This document shows, piece by piece, positions 62,250 to 64,000 of a DNA stretch of 64,000 nucleotides; positions within the stretch are counted from its first letter, which is position 1, and every line of letters begins with the position of its first letter. The stretch is taken from NCBI GenBank assembly GCA_963699525.1, contig CAVOUI010000005.1, positions 124,001 to 188,000 on the forward strand, written 5' to 3'. This DNA comes from SG8-41 sp963699525 (lineage in GTDB: Bacteria; Pseudomonadota; Gammaproteobacteria; Burkholderiales; SG8-41). The position numbers and the translations under genes were made by a program. The notes under the pieces are model-generated. The model saw nothing but the letters and a program-made list of their open reading frames with translations, made no database searches and was not told the origin of the DNA.

Positions 62250-64000
62250 CTAGCCCTTCACCCGAGACAGGCGGACGACTTCCGGTATGCGCCGGAGCGA
62301 GCGCATGATGCGCGCGAGGTGCAGGCGATTCGAGACCTGCAGCGTGAAGAACATGTTGGTGTAGCTGCTGCCGTCCTCGGGGTCCACCGCCACGTTCTGA
62401 ATGTTGGAGCCCGCTTCGGCGATCTCGGCCGCGACCTTGGCGAGCACGCCGCGCTGGTTGGCCACCACCAGCTTGATGCTGACATCGAACGGCTTGCGGG
62501 TCTCGGGGTCCCACGCCACGTCGAGCACCCGGTCCGGGTCGTGGCGCGCCTTGGTGATGGCCGAGCAGTCGTGGGTGTGGATCACCATGCCCTGGCCCTT
62601 GCTGATGATGCCGATGATGGGGTCACCCGGTATCGGCCGGCAGCACTGCGCGAACTGCACCGCCATGCCTTCCGAGCCGCGGATGATGACGGAGCCGCGG
62701 GTCGGCGCCTCGTTCGGGCCCGGCTCGCCGCGCGACAGCAGCCGCCGCGCCACCACCGCCGACAGGCGCTTGCCAAGCCCGATGTCGGCGAGGACCTCCT
62801 GGCGCGACTTGGCGCCGGCGTCGCGCACGAACTTGTCCCACTGGGCGTCCGGGATCTCGGCCGCCCCGGCGCCGAGCGCGGTCAGCGCCTGGTTGAGCAG
62901 CCGCTCGCCAAGCTTCGCCGATTCGTGGAAATGCATCGTCTTGAGGAAGTGGCGGATGCGCGAGCGCGCCTTGCCGGTCGCCACGAAATTGAGCCACATC
63001 GGATTGGGCTTGGCATGCGCGGCGGTGATGATCTCGACCCGGTCGCCGTTCTTCAGCTCGGTCCGCAGCGGCATGAGCTCCTGGTTGATCTTTGCCGCGA
63101 CACAACGGTTGCCGATGTCAGTGTGCACGGCGTAGGCGAAGTCCACCGCGGTCGCCCCGCGCGGCAGCGACAGGATCTTTCCTTTGGGTGTGAACACGTA
63201 GACCTCGTCCGGGAAGAGATCCACCTTGAGGTGCTCGAGGAACTCGACGGAGTCGCCCGACTGGGACTGCATCTCGAGCAGGCTCTGCAGCCACTGGTGG
63301 GTCTTCTTCTGCAGCTCCGAGAGCGAGGTGTCCGAGTCCTTGTAGAGCCAGTGCGAGGCGACGCCCGCCTCCGCGATCTTGTGCATCTCCCGGGTGCGGA
63401 TCTGGACCTCGATCGGGGTCCCGAAGGGGCCGAACAGCATGGTGTGCAGCGACTGGTAGCCGTTCGCCTTGCCGATCGCGATGTAGTCCTTGAACTTGCC
63501 GGGGATCGGCTTGTAGAGGCTGTGGAGCGCCCCCAGCGCGAGGTAGCAGGCCGGGACGTCGTTTACGATGATGCGGAAGCCGTAGACGTCGAGCACCTGC
63601 GCGAAGGTGAGGTGCTTCTCGCGCATCTTGCGGTAGATCGAGTAGAGATGCTTCTCGCGCCCCTGCGACACCGCTTCTACCCCGGCGCTCTTGAGCTTCT
63701 TGCGAATCGCGTCGAGCACCTTGCCCACCACCTCCCGGCGATTGCCGCCGGCCGCCTTCACCGCCTTGGCGAGCACCCGGTAGCGGTCGGGATAGAGATG
63801 CTTCAGCGCCAGGTCCTCGAGCTCCTGGTAAATGCTGTTCAGCCCCAGGCGGTTGGCAATCGGCGCGTAGATCTCGAGCGTCTCGCGCGCGATACGGCGC
63901 CTCTGTTCGGAGCTCACCGCCTCGAGCGTGCGCATGTTGTGTAGCCGGTCGGCGAGCTTGATGAGGATCACGCGCACGTCGCGCGCCATCGCCAGCAGCA
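62250..64000 (-). CDS. spoT: Bifunctional (p)ppGpp synthetase/hydrolase SpoT, N-terminus beyond the window edge
   Basis: About 583 C-terminal codons are visible. The end of the HD hydrolase domain (KLADRLHNMRTL) is followed by the synthetase domain (GREKHLYSIYRKMREK, DVYGFRIIV, FKDYIAIGKANGYQSLHTMLFGP, EVQIRTREMHKIAEAGVASHW), TGS (VYVFTPKGKILSLPRGATAVDFAYAVHT), helical and zinc-finger-like region with QCCRPIPGDPIIG, and a C-terminal ACT domain (VVANQRGVLAKVAAEIAEAGSNI). The retained HD residues favour SpoT over RelA. The gene enters the window from the right edge and ends convergent to the secreted protein gene. Confidence 0.95.
   Translation of the reverse strand, partial: LLAMARDVRVILIKLADRLHNMRTLEAVSSEQRRRIARETLEIYAPIANRLGLNSIYQELEDLALKHLYPDRYRVLAKAVKAAGGNRREVVGKVLDAIRKKLKSAGVEAVSQGREKHLYSIYRKMREKHLTFAQVLDVYGFRIIVNDVPACYLALGALHSLYKPIPGKFKDYIAIGKANGYQSLHTMLFGPFGTPIEVQIRTREMHKIAEAGVASHWLYKDSDTSLSELQKKTHQWLQSLLEMQSQSGDSVEFLEHLKVDLFPDEVYVFTPKGKILSLPRGATAVDFAYAVHTDIGNRCVAAKINQELMPLRTELKNGDRVEIITAAHAKPNPMWLNFVATGKARSRIRHFLKTMHFHESAKLGERLLNQALTALGAGAAEIPDAQWDKFVRDAGAKSRQEVLADIGLGKRLSAVVARRLLSRGEPGPNEAPTRGSVIIRGSEGMAVQFAQCCRPIPGDPIIGIISKGQGMVIHTHDCSAITKARHDPDRVLDVAWDPETRKPFDVSIKLVVANQRGVLAKVAAEIAEAGSNIQNVAVDPEDGSSYTNMFFTLQVSNRLHLARIMRSLRRIPEVVRLSRVKG

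Overview
The window is a high-GC, densely packed chromosomal segment. Gene content and order point to an uncultured betaproteobacterium, Burkholderiales/Rhodocyclales-like. The order lolB-ispE-tRNA(Gln)-prs-rplY-pth-ychF and the block yebC-ruvCAB-ybgC-tolQRAB-pal-cpoB-queC are typical of that class. So are three Bug/TctC periplasmic binding proteins scattered among acyl-CoA and aromatic-acid genes, a type IV pilin cluster, and a QseE/GlrK-QseF/GlrR two-component system. I cannot name a genus from the sequence alone.

Layout. 1-3601 (minus): Gld-type ABC transporter operon (ATPase, permease, auxiliary protein, DUF4340 protein cut by the window edge). 3690-10842 (plus): TPR lipoprotein and the housekeeping run lolB to ychF with tRNA-Gln(TTG). 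10863-16084: cupin, EamA exporter, MFS transporter, TIM-barrel amidohydrolase and a frameshifted HerA-like ATPase. 16151-24937: yebC, ruvCAB, and the Tol-Pal operon with queC. 24988-26702: YeeE/YedE transporter, tRNA-Lys(TTT) and a conserved small protein. 26782-31073: catabolic operon of enolase-superfamily enzyme, PEP-mutase/ICL-type lyase, metal hydrolase and TctC. 31090-34384 (minus): minor pilins pilE-fimT-pilV-pilW-pilX, without pilY1. 35106-39768: di-haem oxidoreductase, Gfo/Idh/MocA oxidoreductase, 3-hydroxyisobutyrate dehydrogenase-like protein, PLP C-S lyase. 39948-45858: molybdenum hydroxylase operon with two tandem large subunits plus FAD and 2Fe-2S subunits. 45859-46155: a 297-bp MITE. 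46155-51178 (minus): RidA-like, flavin-dependent acyl-CoA-dehydrogenase-type enzyme, VOC protein, PsiE, a 51-aa zinc ribbon, alpha/beta hydrolase, TctC. 51257-57292 (plus): enoyl-CoA hydratase, family III CoA-transferase, epimerase-like VOC protein, a selenocysteine-encoding GrdB-like protein, TctC, and a malate/lactate-type dehydrogenase. 57353-62153: sensor kinase, lipoprotein, sigma-54 activator, then a sigma-54 promoter with a matching enhancer site and three uncharacterised genes. 62250-64000 (minus): spoT, cut by the window edge.

The strongest non-routine observation is the in-frame UGA at 54368-54370 in a GrdB-family gene. It is read as Sec in a U-P-N-C-T-C motif and followed by a perfect 7-bp hairpin at the spacing expected of a bacterial SECIS. 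Second is the exact TGTC-N10-GACA enhancer plus perfect -24/-12 promoter downstream of the GlrR homologue, which drives an operon of unknown small proteins. Third is a MITE inserted in the shared stop codons of two convergent genes without damaging either.

Caution: at least 17 single-base frameshifts occur in otherwise well-conserved genes, mostly +1 insertions and several in homopolymers. They hit tolA three times. This looks more like residual sequencing or assembly error than mass gene decay, so I annotate those genes as single loci and give the breakpoints.
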